Shown here piece after piece: positions 33,451-41,817 of a stretch of 58,521 nucleotides of DNA (position 1 is its first letter; each line of letters opens with the position of its first letter). The notes beneath the pieces are model-generated. The model saw only the letters and a list, made by a program, of their open reading frames with translations, was not told the origin of the DNA and did not search any database. A program made the translations under genes and the position numbers. Origin of the DNA: JBBKXP01 sp038251315 (GTDB lineage: Bacteria > Pseudomonadota > Alphaproteobacteria > Rhodobacterales > Rhodobacteraceae). The stretch is from the NCBI GenBank assembly GCA_038251315.1, contig JBBSBK010000008.1, positions 1 through 58,521 on the forward strand. Reading direction: 5' to 3'.

Positions 33451-36012
33451 TCACACTACATCTGTACCAGAACGTCGGTCTTGAATCGCCAGTTGAGCGG
33501 CGGAAAGCCGCGCAACCGGAACACGGAATGGTGAGCAGGACACATAGTCGAAACCCTGTTCGCGACAAAACTGGATCGCTTCGCGGCTGCCGCCGTGTTC
33601 ACCGCAGATCGAAATCACAACCTTAGGATTACCCTTGCGACCCCTGCTCGCCCCTATGGCAAGCAATTCGCCAACGCCTTCAATATCCAGCGTATGAAAA
33701 GGATCCTCTTCGTAAACATGCGCCTGCACATAGGCCGACATGAACCGCCCGGCATCATCACGCGACAGACCATAAGTCATCTGAGTGAGATCGTTGGTGC
33801 CGAAAGACAGGAAGGCGACGTGCTGTGCGATGTCCGCCGCACGCAACGCCGCCCGCGGCGTTTCGACCATGACGCCAAGGCGGAAGGTGAAATCGACCCC
33901 GGTTTCGGCTCTGACTGCTGCCGCCACCGCGTCGAAACGGGCCCGGACCAGTTCGACCTCACGCATCGCGCTGACCAGCGGGATCATGATCTCGGGGACG
34001 ACGGGGTCGCCCGCCCGGCTCGCCTCGACCGTCGCCTCGAATATGGCACGTGCCTGCATCTCGTAGATCTCTGGAACGGTGATGCCCAACCGCACCCCGC
34101 GCATCCCAAGCATCGGGTTATATTCGCTCAGCGCCTCGACCCGCGCCGTCACATCGGCGATCGGCAAGTCCAGTTGTTCGGCCAGATCGCGCAGGCCCTG
34201 CTTGTCGGTCGGCAGGAATTCATGCAGCGGCGGGTCGAACAGGCGGATGCACACAGGCTGACCCTGCATGATGTCGAACAAGGCTGCAAAATCGGCCCGC
34301 TGCATCGGCAGAAGTCGGTCCAGCACGACGCGGCGATCCTCGGCGCTTTCGGCAAAGATCATCTCGCGCATGACGTTCAGGCGATCGCCTTCAAAGAACA
34401 TGTGCTCGGTGCGACACAGCCCGATGCCCTCGGCCGCGAAATTGCGCGCTGTCTGTGCATCGTCGGGGGTGTCGGCATTCGCCCGCACCCCGATGTCACG
34501 GAATTCATCCGCCCATATCAGCAGCGTTTGAAACGAAGTGTCCAAGGCAGCTTCGAGCATCGGCGGTTCGCCGAGCAGAACGTCGCCCGACGTGCCGTCG
34601 ACGGTGATGACGGTCCCTTCGGCAAACCTGCGCCCGTCCGCGCCGATGATGACCCGCGCCTTGCGGTCGATCACAAGATCCGATGCCCCGACGACGCAGG
34701 GCAGCCCAAGGCCCCGTCCGATCACCGCAGCATGGCTGGTGCTTCCGCCGCGCACCGTCAGGACACCTTGGGCGGCGTGCATCCCGCGAATATCCTCGGG
34801 CGAGGTTTCACGCCGCACCAGAACGCAGGATTCGCCGCGCGCGGCATGGGCCTGCGCCTCGTCCGCAGTGAACACGATCTTGCCTGAGGCCGCACCGGGG
34901 CTGGCGGCGATGCCGCGCACGATCCGGTCGCGTTTGGCGGTCGGATCGACCTGCCGGTGCAGCATTTCAGACAGGGCCGACGGCTGCACCCGCATCACCG
35001 CCTCGTCCTTGCTGATCACGCCGTCGCGCGCCAAAGCCACCGCGATGCGTACCGCCGCCTGACTGGATCGATGGACCAGCACCCCGTCCAGAATACCCAA
35101 CTGCCCGTTTTCGATCGTGAATTCGATCTGCATCTCTTCGCGCAACCGGGTCCGGATTTGCCCGCCATAACCGATCAGCGCCGTGAACGCCGCCGGGCAC
35201 AGATCTTCGAGCGACGCACCCCGCTTGTCGCGCGTCAGATAGATGACGCCCTTGTCGGCACTCAGCGCCTCGCGGCCCTGGCTTTGGCTCAGGAACCGTC
35301 CGGTGATCTGAGGCAAGCCGGTCGTGGCGTCGACGAACTGGATGACGCCCGACCCGCTGACGCCCTTGCCCACACCGAGCGCCATCGTCTGCACCACCAG
35401 CCCGAGACCAGCATCGACGGGGGCACCCTTGGCCTCGCGCAAAAGCCGCGCGGTGGTGCCGTCCCAGGCCCGCGCCATCGACCGCAGCACCTCGGCGAGT
35501 TGCACGCCCGCGTCCTGCGGAAATGGTTCGTCGGTCTCGTCCTCGTAGGCGGCCAGCATCCTGGCCAAGGCGTCGGCGTCGGGGGTATCAGGCAGAAAAA
35601 ACGCATCGGGGTCGGCGCGGGCCACCTGTACCGCAAAGGATTGGATGAACCGCAGATAAATCGCCGTCGCGGTGCGTTCGCCCAGCGTCGCGCACATGGC
35701 CGCGTAGCGGGCATCGGTCATCCCGATGTTCAGAATCGCACCCGGCCCGCCCCAATCGGGGCCTTCGCTGCTGGGGCGCACCGACAACAGTGGGTCAGCG
35801 CCGAACGGGGCCATCAGTCTCTCCATGTCGGGCATCGTGCCCCGCGCGATTGCGTTAACGGCGGCGAATGACAGGGCGACGGTCGCCGGCACCGGCATGT
35901 CGAGGCGCATCAGCCGTTGCAGGCATTTGGCCCGCCCGCCGTGGATCGCGGCCGACATCGGGGCGGATGGGGTGATCAGCGTCACCGCGTCGAATCCGGG
36001 TTCTTTCTGCAC
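33451..36012 (-). CDS. ppdK: Pyruvate, phosphate dikinase-like protein with altered ATP site
   Basis: An 853-residue PPDK homologue. The swivelling domain's His is intact (GGSTSHAAVIGRG), as is the C-terminal PEP/pyruvate barrel (ICGEHGG, catalytic Cys in YVSCSPFRVP). In the ATP-grasp domain, EFTIEN keeps the equivalent of Glu323 (Clostridium symbiosum numbering from memory), but Asp321, Gln335 and Arg337 of the classical DxEFTIE...LQTR are Gln, Asp and Val, and the TRNP loop reads QFVD. ATP-dependent pyruvate phosphorylation may be lost or altered. Start GTG with AAGGA seven bases upstream. Last gene of the glyQ operon, 66 nt after glyS. Confidence 0.88.
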   Translation of the reverse strand: MQKEPGFDAVTLITPSAPMSAAIHGGRAKCLQRLMRLDMPVPATVALSFAAVNAIARGTMPDMERLMAPFGADPLLSVRPSSEGPDWGGPGAILNIGMTDARYAAMCATLGERTATAIYLRFIQSFAVQVARADPDAFFLPDTPDADALARMLAAYEDETDEPFPQDAGVQLAEVLRSMARAWDGTTARLLREAKGAPVDAGLGLVVQTMALGVGKGVSGSGVIQFVDATTGLPQITGRFLSQSQGREALSADKGVIYLTRDKRGASLEDLCPAAFTALIGYGGQIRTRLREEMQIEFTIENGQLGILDGVLVHRSSQAAVRIAVALARDGVISKDEAVMRVQPSALSEMLHRQVDPTAKRDRIVRGIAASPGAASGKIVFTADEAQAHAARGESCVLVRRETSPEDIRGMHAAQGVLTVRGGSTSHAAVIGRGLGLPCVVGASDLVIDRKARVIIGADGRRFAEGTVITVDGTSGDVLLGEPPMLEAALDTSFQTLLIWADEFRDIGVRANADTPDDAQTARNFAAEGIGLCRTEHMFFEGDRLNVMREMIFAESAEDRRVVLDRLLPMQRADFAALFDIMQGQPVCIRLFDPPLHEFLPTDKQGLRDLAEQLDLPIADVTARVEALSEYNPMLGMRGVRLGITVPEIYEMQARAIFEATVEASRAGDPVVPEIMIPLVSAMREVELVRARFDAVAAAVRAETGVDFTFRLGVMVETPRAALRAADIAQHVAFLSFGTNDLTQMTYGLSRDDAGRFMSAYVQAHVYEEDPFHTLDIEGVGELLAIGASRGRKGNPKVVISICGEHGGSREAIQFCREQGFDYVSCSPFRVPVARLSAAQLAIQDRRSGTDVV

Positions 36013-36078
36013 TGCGGCAATCCTTATGCTGCCAACAACATAGGCGGTTGCGGCGGTGCAGCAAGGAAAACGTGCGGG

Positions 36079-38337
36079 CTAGCCGTCGATCCGGGTCAGG
36101 TCGGCCACGGACAGGCAAATGGTGCGGATTCGCGACAACAGGTTCAGGCGGTTGCGGCGCAGGATATCTCTGTCGGCGTTGACTTGGACGTCGGTAAAGA
36201 AGGCGTCGATGGGGGCGCGAAGAGCGGCCATTGCGGACATGGCGGCGGCGAAATCTTCGTTGGCCATCGCGGGGGCGATTTTTGCGTCGGCGGTGTCGAG
36301 GGCTGCGAACAGTGCCTTTTCGGCGCCGTCTTCGGCGAATTTCACATCCGCGCCATAGGAGTATTCGACACCGTCCTTGGTTTCGGCCTGCGTCAGGATG
36401 TTGTTGGCGCGTTTGAAGCCTTGCAGCAGGTTCTCGCCATCGTCGGTCTTGAGGAAAGCCGCCAGCGCCTCGGCCCGCCTGACCAGCAGGGTCAGGTCGT
36501 CGTTGCTGGGCATGGCGATGCAGGCGTCGATGACGTCATGGCGGATGCCTTGGTCCTTGAGGAAGACCTTGAGGCGGTCGTGGAAGAAGGCGAGGAGGTC
36601 CAATGACAGTTGCTTTTCGCTAACCAACATCGTCATATCGCGCTGCAACTCAAAATCACCATCCCATTTCCAGCTAGTCATTCCACCATTTCGTTCGAAT
36701 TGGGGACCCCAATAGAACGGGCCTGATGTGTTTGGAAATAGGTCAGATTGATAGGGAAATGCGGTGTTCTCATGGGCGGTGTAAAGAAATCTGCGATCAG
36801 CTATGTCAGCGATAAGAGACATGTAATTCAGCAGAACGCTTTTTCTAAGTTCAAGCCGGAATCCACCCCCGAGCACCAGCCGGATAACCCCCAACGCCGC
36901 CCGCCGCAGCGCAAACGGGTCTTTGCTCCCAGTCGGCTTCTCATCAATAGTCCAAAAGCCCGTCAGCGTGTCGATCTTGTCGGCCAGTGCCACGGCGACC
37001 GATACAGGTGCTGTCGGCACCGGGTCGTCGGGGCCTTTGGGCGCCCAATGGTCGCGGGCGGCTAGTGCCACGGCGTCGGGCAACCCGGCGGCGCGGGCGT
37101 AATACATGCCCATCAGCCCCTGTAATTCGGGGAATTCGCCGACCATCTGGCTTTGCAGGTCGGCCTTGGCGACCCGCGCGGCCTGTGCGGCCACATCAGG
37201 ATCGGCCCCGACCAGCGGCGCGATTTCCCGCGCCAGCGCCACGATCCGTTCCACCCGGTCGAACTGCGACCCGATTTTGTTGTGGAACGTCACGGCCCTG
37301 AGGCCTTCAAGCCACAGCCCCATCCCCGCCTTCGCCACCCGCAGATCGTTCTCGTAAAAGAATCGCGCATCCGACAGGCGCGCCGCCAGCACCTTCTGGT
37401 TGCCCGCCAGAATATTCGCCCCCTGATCGGCGGTCTCGATATTGGCAACGGTCACAAACCGGACAATCTGGCCCGATTTCGGGTCGCGGACGCTGAAAAA
37501 CTTTTGATGCTCGCGCATGGATGTCTGCAGCACCTCGGGCGGCAGCCCCAGAAAATCGTCGCCGATCCGGCCCACCAGCACGACAGGCCATTCGACAAGC
37601 CCCGCCACCTCGGCCAGCAGCGCCTTGTCCTCGACCACTTCCAAGCCCAGCGCGAACGCCTGATTGATCGCGTCGTGCCAGATCGCTTCGGCGCGTTCGT
37701 TGGCGCGCAAGATCACCTTTGCCCGCTTCAACTTGGCCTCGTAATCCGCAAATGACCCCACAGAAAATGGCGGCCCGCCCATGAACCGGTGACCGCGCGT
37801 CATATCCCCCACGATGATCCCGTCAACCGTCAGCGGCACGACACTCGCCCCCGCCTCGTCGCTCAACAGACAGATGATCGACTGCAACGGGCGCACCCAG
37901 CGCAGACTGCCGCTGCCCCAGCGCATCGACTTGGGCCACGGAAAATTCCGGATCGTCCGTTCCAGAACCTCGGCCACGATCTCCGCCGCCTGCCGCCCTG
38001 GACGGTTGACCACGGCAAAATAGGCCTGTCCCTTTTTGTCGTCCCGCACGTCGAGCTGGTCGCGGGTCAACCCAGTCGACCGAAGGAAACCGTCGACCGC
38101 TTGATCGGGCGCGGAAACGCTCGGACCCTTGCGTTCCTCGCGCACCGCCTTGCTGGCCGCCGACAGACCATCGACCGCCAGCGCCAACCGACGGGGTGTC
38201 GAAAACGCCGCCGCGCCGCCGTACGTTAAACCGGCCTCGACCAGCCCGTCCGTGACCAACCGGCGCAGGTCATCTGCCGCGCGGGTCTGCATCCGGGCCG
38301 GGATTTCTTCGGAAAACAGCTCGATCAGCAGATCCAT
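36079..38337 (-). CDS. glyS: Glycyl-tRNA synthetase beta subunit
   Basis: tRNA-recognition subunit of the bacterial alpha2beta2 glycyl-tRNA synthetase. 752 residues, against ~690 in E. coli. The N-terminus LLIELFSEEIPARMQ, VEWPVVLVGRIGDDFLGLPPEVLQTSMREHQKFF and the C-terminal anticodon/DALR-like segment LRAPIDAFFTDVQVNADRDILRRNRL are typical. Residues ~496-579 (bases ~36600-36850) form an extra segment of about 46% GC in a gene otherwise near 60-65%, inserted before LLAFFHDRLKVFLKDQG. The ATG overlaps the preceding stop by four bases (ATGA). Confidence 0.95.
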   Translation of the reverse strand: MDLLIELFSEEIPARMQTRAADDLRRLVTDGLVEAGLTYGGAAAFSTPRRLALAVDGLSAASKAVREERKGPSVSAPDQAVDGFLRSTGLTRDQLDVRDDKKGQAYFAVVNRPGRQAAEIVAEVLERTIRNFPWPKSMRWGSGSLRWVRPLQSIICLLSDEAGASVVPLTVDGIIVGDMTRGHRFMGGPPFSVGSFADYEAKLKRAKVILRANERAEAIWHDAINQAFALGLEVVEDKALLAEVAGLVEWPVVLVGRIGDDFLGLPPEVLQTSMREHQKFFSVRDPKSGQIVRFVTVANIETADQGANILAGNQKVLAARLSDARFFYENDLRVAKAGMGLWLEGLRAVTFHNKIGSQFDRVERIVALAREIAPLVGADPDVAAQAARVAKADLQSQMVGEFPELQGLMGMYYARAAGLPDAVALAARDHWAPKGPDDPVPTAPVSVAVALADKIDTLTGFWTIDEKPTGSKDPFALRRAALGVIRLVLGGGFRLELRKSVLLNYMSLIADIADRRFLYTAHENTAFPYQSDLFPNTSGPFYWGPQFERNGGMTSWKWDGDFELQRDMTMLVSEKQLSLDLLAFFHDRLKVFLKDQGIRHDVIDACIAMPSNDDLTLLVRRAEALAAFLKTDDGENLLQGFKRANNILTQAETKDGVEYSYGADVKFAEDGAEKALFAALDTADAKIAPAMANEDFAAAMSAMAALRAPIDAFFTDVQVNADRDILRRNRLNLLSRIRTICLSVADLTRIDG

Positions 38338-38867
38338 CACTGCGACCCTTCGGGCATCGGCGGGCAGCCCGCGGGCACCGGGTTGCCGTCGAACACCTCG
38401 GCCCCGCAGGCGTTGATCTGGTGCCATGCGAAGCCGCGACCGTCCGGGAAGATTGCGACGACCCGGTCGAACCCGTAATGGATGTCCTTTTGCGCCAGAA
38501 ACGCCACCGCCTCACCGGATTCCAACGCGTCGCCAATCGCTTGCGCGTCAAAGCAGTCGAACCAGGAAGGCGTCGTCAACGGCATGGCGTCATCGTCTAA
38601 CACGTAGGTTTCAGTCAGCGTCGCCAGCGACAGCGGTGTCGTGAAACAGGCGCGGAATCGCAGCGGCGAACTGTTGCTGTCAATCGCCTTGAAGTCTTCG
38701 AACAAGATCGGTTCGGGTTCACCCGAAACGACCGATACAAGTTGCACGCCCCCAACCTGTTCGACCGAAACCTCGGCGTAATAAGCATAGACCTGCATAT
38801 AATACATCAAAAGCCCGGCAACCAATCCCGTCACGATGATCCCGACAACTGCAATCCGCCCGTTCAC
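38337..38867 (-). CDS. DUF6446-like membrane-anchored protein
   Basis: A 176-residue protein with one N-terminal helix (about 6-26: VVGIIVTGLVAGLLMYYMQVY) and a periplasmic domain with VSGEPEPILFEDFKAIDSN, FRACFTTP, WFDCFDAQAIGDALESGEAVAFL and HQINACGAEVFDG. Three cysteines (in FRACFTT, FDCFD, NACG) may pair. It starts at GTG 38867, overlapping the glyQ stop, and ends overlapping glyS. I assign the family from its invariable position between glyQ and glyS in Rhodobacteraceae, from memory; function unknown. Confidence 0.8.
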   Translation of the reverse strand: MNGRIAVVGIIVTGLVAGLLMYYMQVYAYYAEVSVEQVGGVQLVSVVSGEPEPILFEDFKAIDSNSSPLRFRACFTTPLSLATLTETYVLDDDAMPLTTPSWFDCFDAQAIGDALESGEAVAFLAQKDIHYGFDRVVAIFPDGRGFAWHQINACGAEVFDGNPVPAGCPPMPEGSQ

Positions 38868-39784
38868 GCCGCGACCCCGCCCGCATCGGTCTGCACGAAC
38901 GCATCGGCGCAGGCCTTGGCCAGTGTGCGCACCCGCCCGATAAAGGCCTGCCGTTCGGTGACTGAAATCACCCCGCGGGCGTCCAGCAGGTTGAACAGAT
39001 GGCTTGCCTTGATGCACTGATCATAGGCCGGATGCACCATGATGATGCGTTTGCCCGAGGTTGGATCGGCAGCGTCAAAGCCCAGCAATCGCTGGCATTC
39101 CGCTTCGGCATCCTCGAAGTGTTTCAACAGCTTGGCGGTATCCGCTGCATCGAAGTTGTGGCGCGAATATTCTTCCTCGGTCTGCCGGAAGATATTCCCA
39201 TAGGTCAGCGCAATGGGCGACTGCGGATCGTTGAACGGCATGTCCATGACGTGGTCGACCCCCAGGACATACATCGCCAGCCGCTCCAGCCCATAGGTCA
39301 GTTCGCCCGACACCGGCGCACAGTCGTGCCCGCCGACCTGCTGGAAATAGGTGAACTGCGACACCTCCATACCGTCGCACCAGACTTCCCACCCTAGCCC
39401 CCATGCGCCAAGGGTCGGCGATTCCCAATCGTCCTCGACGAACCGGATATCGTGCAGCATCGCGTCGATGCCGATCGCTTCCAACGACCCCAGATAAAGG
39501 TTCTGCAGGTCAGCTGGCGAGGGTTTGATGATGACCTGAAACTGGTAATAATGCTGCAACCGGTTCGGGTTTTCGCCATAGCGCCCGTCGGTCGGGCGGC
39601 GCGATGGCTGGACGTAGGCCGCCGCCCAAGGTCGGGTGCCAAGCGAGCGCAGCGTCGTCGCCGGGTGAAACGTTCCCGCCCCGACCTCCATGTCGTAGGG
39701 TTGCAGGATGGCGCAGCCCTGCCCGGCCCAATAGGCTTGCAAGCGCAGGATCACATCCTGAAAGCAGCGTGGTTTTTCGGCCAT
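38864..39784 (-). CDS. glyQ: Glycyl-tRNA synthetase alpha subunit
   Basis: Catalytic subunit that activates glycine. 306 residues, with the class II signatures CAILQPYDMEVGAGTFHPATTLR, the motif 2 RPTDGRYGENPNRLQHYYQFQVIIKP, and TYGLERLAMYVLGVDHV. The ATG at 39784 (MAEKPRCFQ) is the family start; an earlier ATG at 39847 lacks support. It heads the operon glyQ–DUF6446-like–glyS–ppdK; a divergent promoter region lies at 39785-39961. Confidence 0.96.
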   Translation of the reverse strand: MAEKPRCFQDVILRLQAYWAGQGCAILQPYDMEVGAGTFHPATTLRSLGTRPWAAAYVQPSRRPTDGRYGENPNRLQHYYQFQVIIKPSPADLQNLYLGSLEAIGIDAMLHDIRFVEDDWESPTLGAWGLGWEVWCDGMEVSQFTYFQQVGGHDCAPVSGELTYGLERLAMYVLGVDHVMDMPFNDPQSPIALTYGNIFRQTEEEYSRHNFDAADTAKLLKHFEDAEAECQRLLGFDAADPTSGKRIIMVHPAYDQCIKASHLFNLLDARGVISVTERQAFIGRVRTLAKACADAFVQTDAGGVAA

Positions 39785-39961
39785 CTTGCGTATCCGTTCC
39801 GGTTGCCGCTGCATACGGCGGGGCCACCCAAGGGTCAATCGGGCCACGGTCGGTTAATTCCGCGTGCCAGCGTGCAGAATCATGCTGCATCGCTCTTGCG
39901 GTCTGCTAGGTTTTGCGACGCAAGAATGACAGGCAACCACAGACGGGTTTTCAGTGTGACG

Positions 39962-41719
39962 ATGATACGGGCGATTTTGGCGTTTGTTCTGAGTATTTGG
40001 ATGGCAGGGGCGGTCTGGGCACAGGATGCGGTCTGGTTGCAGGTCGAGGCGCAGCCGACGCTGGGGCAGGCACAGGCGCGGGTACGGGCTTATGCCGGGC
40101 AGTTCGACAATGTGGCCGGCTATTCCTTGGGCACCCGCTGGTATGGCATCGTCATTGGCCCATACGCCCCCGCCGATGCCGACACCTTGCTCAACGACTT
40201 GCGGCGCAGCGGCCAGATCCCGTCGGACAGTTTCATCGCCGACGGATCGCAGTTTCGCCAACAGTTCTGGCCCATCGGCGTCGGCGCCCAGATCACGGCG
40301 CAGCCGTTGCCGGAAATCACGTTGACCGAACCTGTCGCCGTCGCGCCAATCGTCACACCCGATGCGACTTCGATCCCCGATCAGGTGCAGGCCGCCGACG
40401 AAACGCCAAGCGAGGCACGCGACTCCGAGGCGCTCCTGTCGCGCCCAGAACGCGAGGCCTTGCAGGTCATGTTGCAATGGGCGGGTTTCTATGACGGCGC
40501 CATTGACGGCGCCTATGGTCGCGGCACCCGCGCGTCAATGGAACAATGGCAGATCGCCAACAATCACCCGCCCACGGGCATCTTGACCACCGTGCAGCGG
40601 GCCGAATTGCTGGCCGCCTACAACGCCGTGCTGAACGGCCTCGACCTGCAACTGGTGCGCGACGACGCCGCCGGGATCGAAATGCAGATCCCCACCGGGG
40701 CAGTCCAGTTTGCACGCTACGACCCACCTTTTGCACGTTACGACGCCAAGGGAGATATTGCGGCGCAAGTCCTGCTCATCTCGCAGTCGGGCGATCAGAA
40801 TCGCCTGTTCGGTTTGTATGAAATCCTTCAGACCCTCGCCATCGTCCCGCCCGAAGGGCCGCGCGAACGGCGCGATTCGTCGTTCGAACTGGAAGGTATC
40901 AGCAGCACAATCCATTCCTTTACCTTTGCCGCGCTGGAAAATGGTCAAATCAAGGGCTTCACCCTCGTCTGGCCTGCGGGCGACGAAGAACGCCGGACCC
41001 GCCTTGTGGCCAACATGACCGCCAGTTTTACCCGTCTCGACGGCGTTCTGGACCCCGGCACCGCCGCCCCGACCGAAGATCAGGCTATCGACCTCGTATC
41101 TGGCCTTGAAGTGCGCAAGCCACGGCTGTCGCGGTCGGGGTTTTACATCGACGCCAAGGGCACCGTCCTGACCACGACCGAAGCGGTGGATCAGTGCGCG
41201 CGGATCAGTCTGGACGCCGCCCACGACGCGACAATCGTACTGCGCGACGATACCCTTGGCATCGCCGTGCTGCGCCCCGATGACCCTTTGTCGCCGATCG
41301 GTGTCGCCGCGTTCCAGACCGGCGTGCCCCGGATCATGGCCGAAGTGGCGGTGGGCGGCTATCCATATGGCGAGGTGCTGGTGACGCCATCGGTCACCTT
41401 CGGCAAGCTGGCCGATATCCGCGGCCTGAACGGCGAGGCCGAAATCAAGCGTCTGTCGCTGACCATGCAACCCGGCGACGCCGGCGGTCCGGTGTTCGAC
41501 AATGGCGGCGCGGTCTTGGGCATGTTGCTACCACGTGCCCCGATCAACGGCCAGGTTCTGCCGCCCGAGGTCAGCTTTTCGGTCGATTCCGACGCGATTA
41601 TCGGAGCGTTGCAGGCGGCGGGCATCGGTGTGACGACGACCGATACGCTGGCCTTCATGCCGCCGGAAACGCTGGCCGTGATGGCGGCGGATGTCACTGT
41701 GCTGGTGAGTTGTTGGTGA
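39962..41719 (+). CDS. SPOR/peptidoglycan-binding pseudoprotease
   Basis: A 585-residue exported protein: signal peptide 1-20, a SPOR-like domain (~24-95, LGTRWYGIVIGPY), a PG_binding_1 domain (~160-222, LQWAGFYDGAIDGAYGRGTR), a linker region, and a C-terminal trypsin-like fold (~385-560). All three catalytic positions look substituted: the His site reads TTTEAVDQC (Glu407), the Asp site TLGIAVLR (Gly433) and the Ser site QPGDAGGPVF (Ala507). It should bind cell wall without proteolysis, perhaps as a scaffold. The start is ATG 39962 (GTG 39956 possible). Divergent from glyQ. Confidence 0.87.
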   Translation: MIRAILAFVLSIWMAGAVWAQDAVWLQVEAQPTLGQAQARVRAYAGQFDNVAGYSLGTRWYGIVIGPYAPADADTLLNDLRRSGQIPSDSFIADGSQFRQQFWPIGVGAQITAQPLPEITLTEPVAVAPIVTPDATSIPDQVQAADETPSEARDSEALLSRPEREALQVMLQWAGFYDGAIDGAYGRGTRASMEQWQIANNHPPTGILTTVQRAELLAAYNAVLNGLDLQLVRDDAAGIEMQIPTGAVQFARYDPPFARYDAKGDIAAQVLLISQSGDQNRLFGLYEILQTLAIVPPEGPRERRDSSFELEGISSTIHSFTFAALENGQIKGFTLVWPAGDEERRTRLVANMTASFTRLDGVLDPGTAAPTEDQAIDLVSGLEVRKPRLSRSGFYIDAKGTVLTTTEAVDQCARISLDAAHDATIVLRDDTLGIAVLRPDDPLSPIGVAAFQTGVPRIMAEVAVGGYPYGEVLVTPSVTFGKLADIRGLNGEAEIKRLSLTMQPGDAGGPVFDNGGAVLGMLLPRAPINGQVLPPEVSFSVDSDAIIGALQAAGIGVTTTDTLAFMPPETLAVMAADVTVLVSCW

Positions 41720-41726
41720 CCACCGA

Positions 41727-41779
41727 AACGCCTTTGGCGTTCAGGTGAGTGCGGGAAAGAGATTGGCCCTGGGCCAATC
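41727..41779. terminator. Twin hairpins between convergent genes
   Basis: AACGCC-TTT-GGCGTT (41727-41741) and GATTGGCC-CTG-GGCCAATC (41761-41779) are perfect short stems in the 98-bp gap between two convergent genes. No strong T-run follows, so intrinsic termination is possible but unproven. Confidence 0.45.
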
Positions 41780-41817
41780 GCGGCCGCACCACGTTTCAGG
41801 TCATCTCCAGTCTTGCG

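Noticed and set aside
38337..39017. Longer start (39017) for the DUF6446-like gene
   Set aside because: It would overlap glyQ by about 150 bases; GTG 38867 gives the usual GTGA coupling and the membrane helix at the N-terminus.
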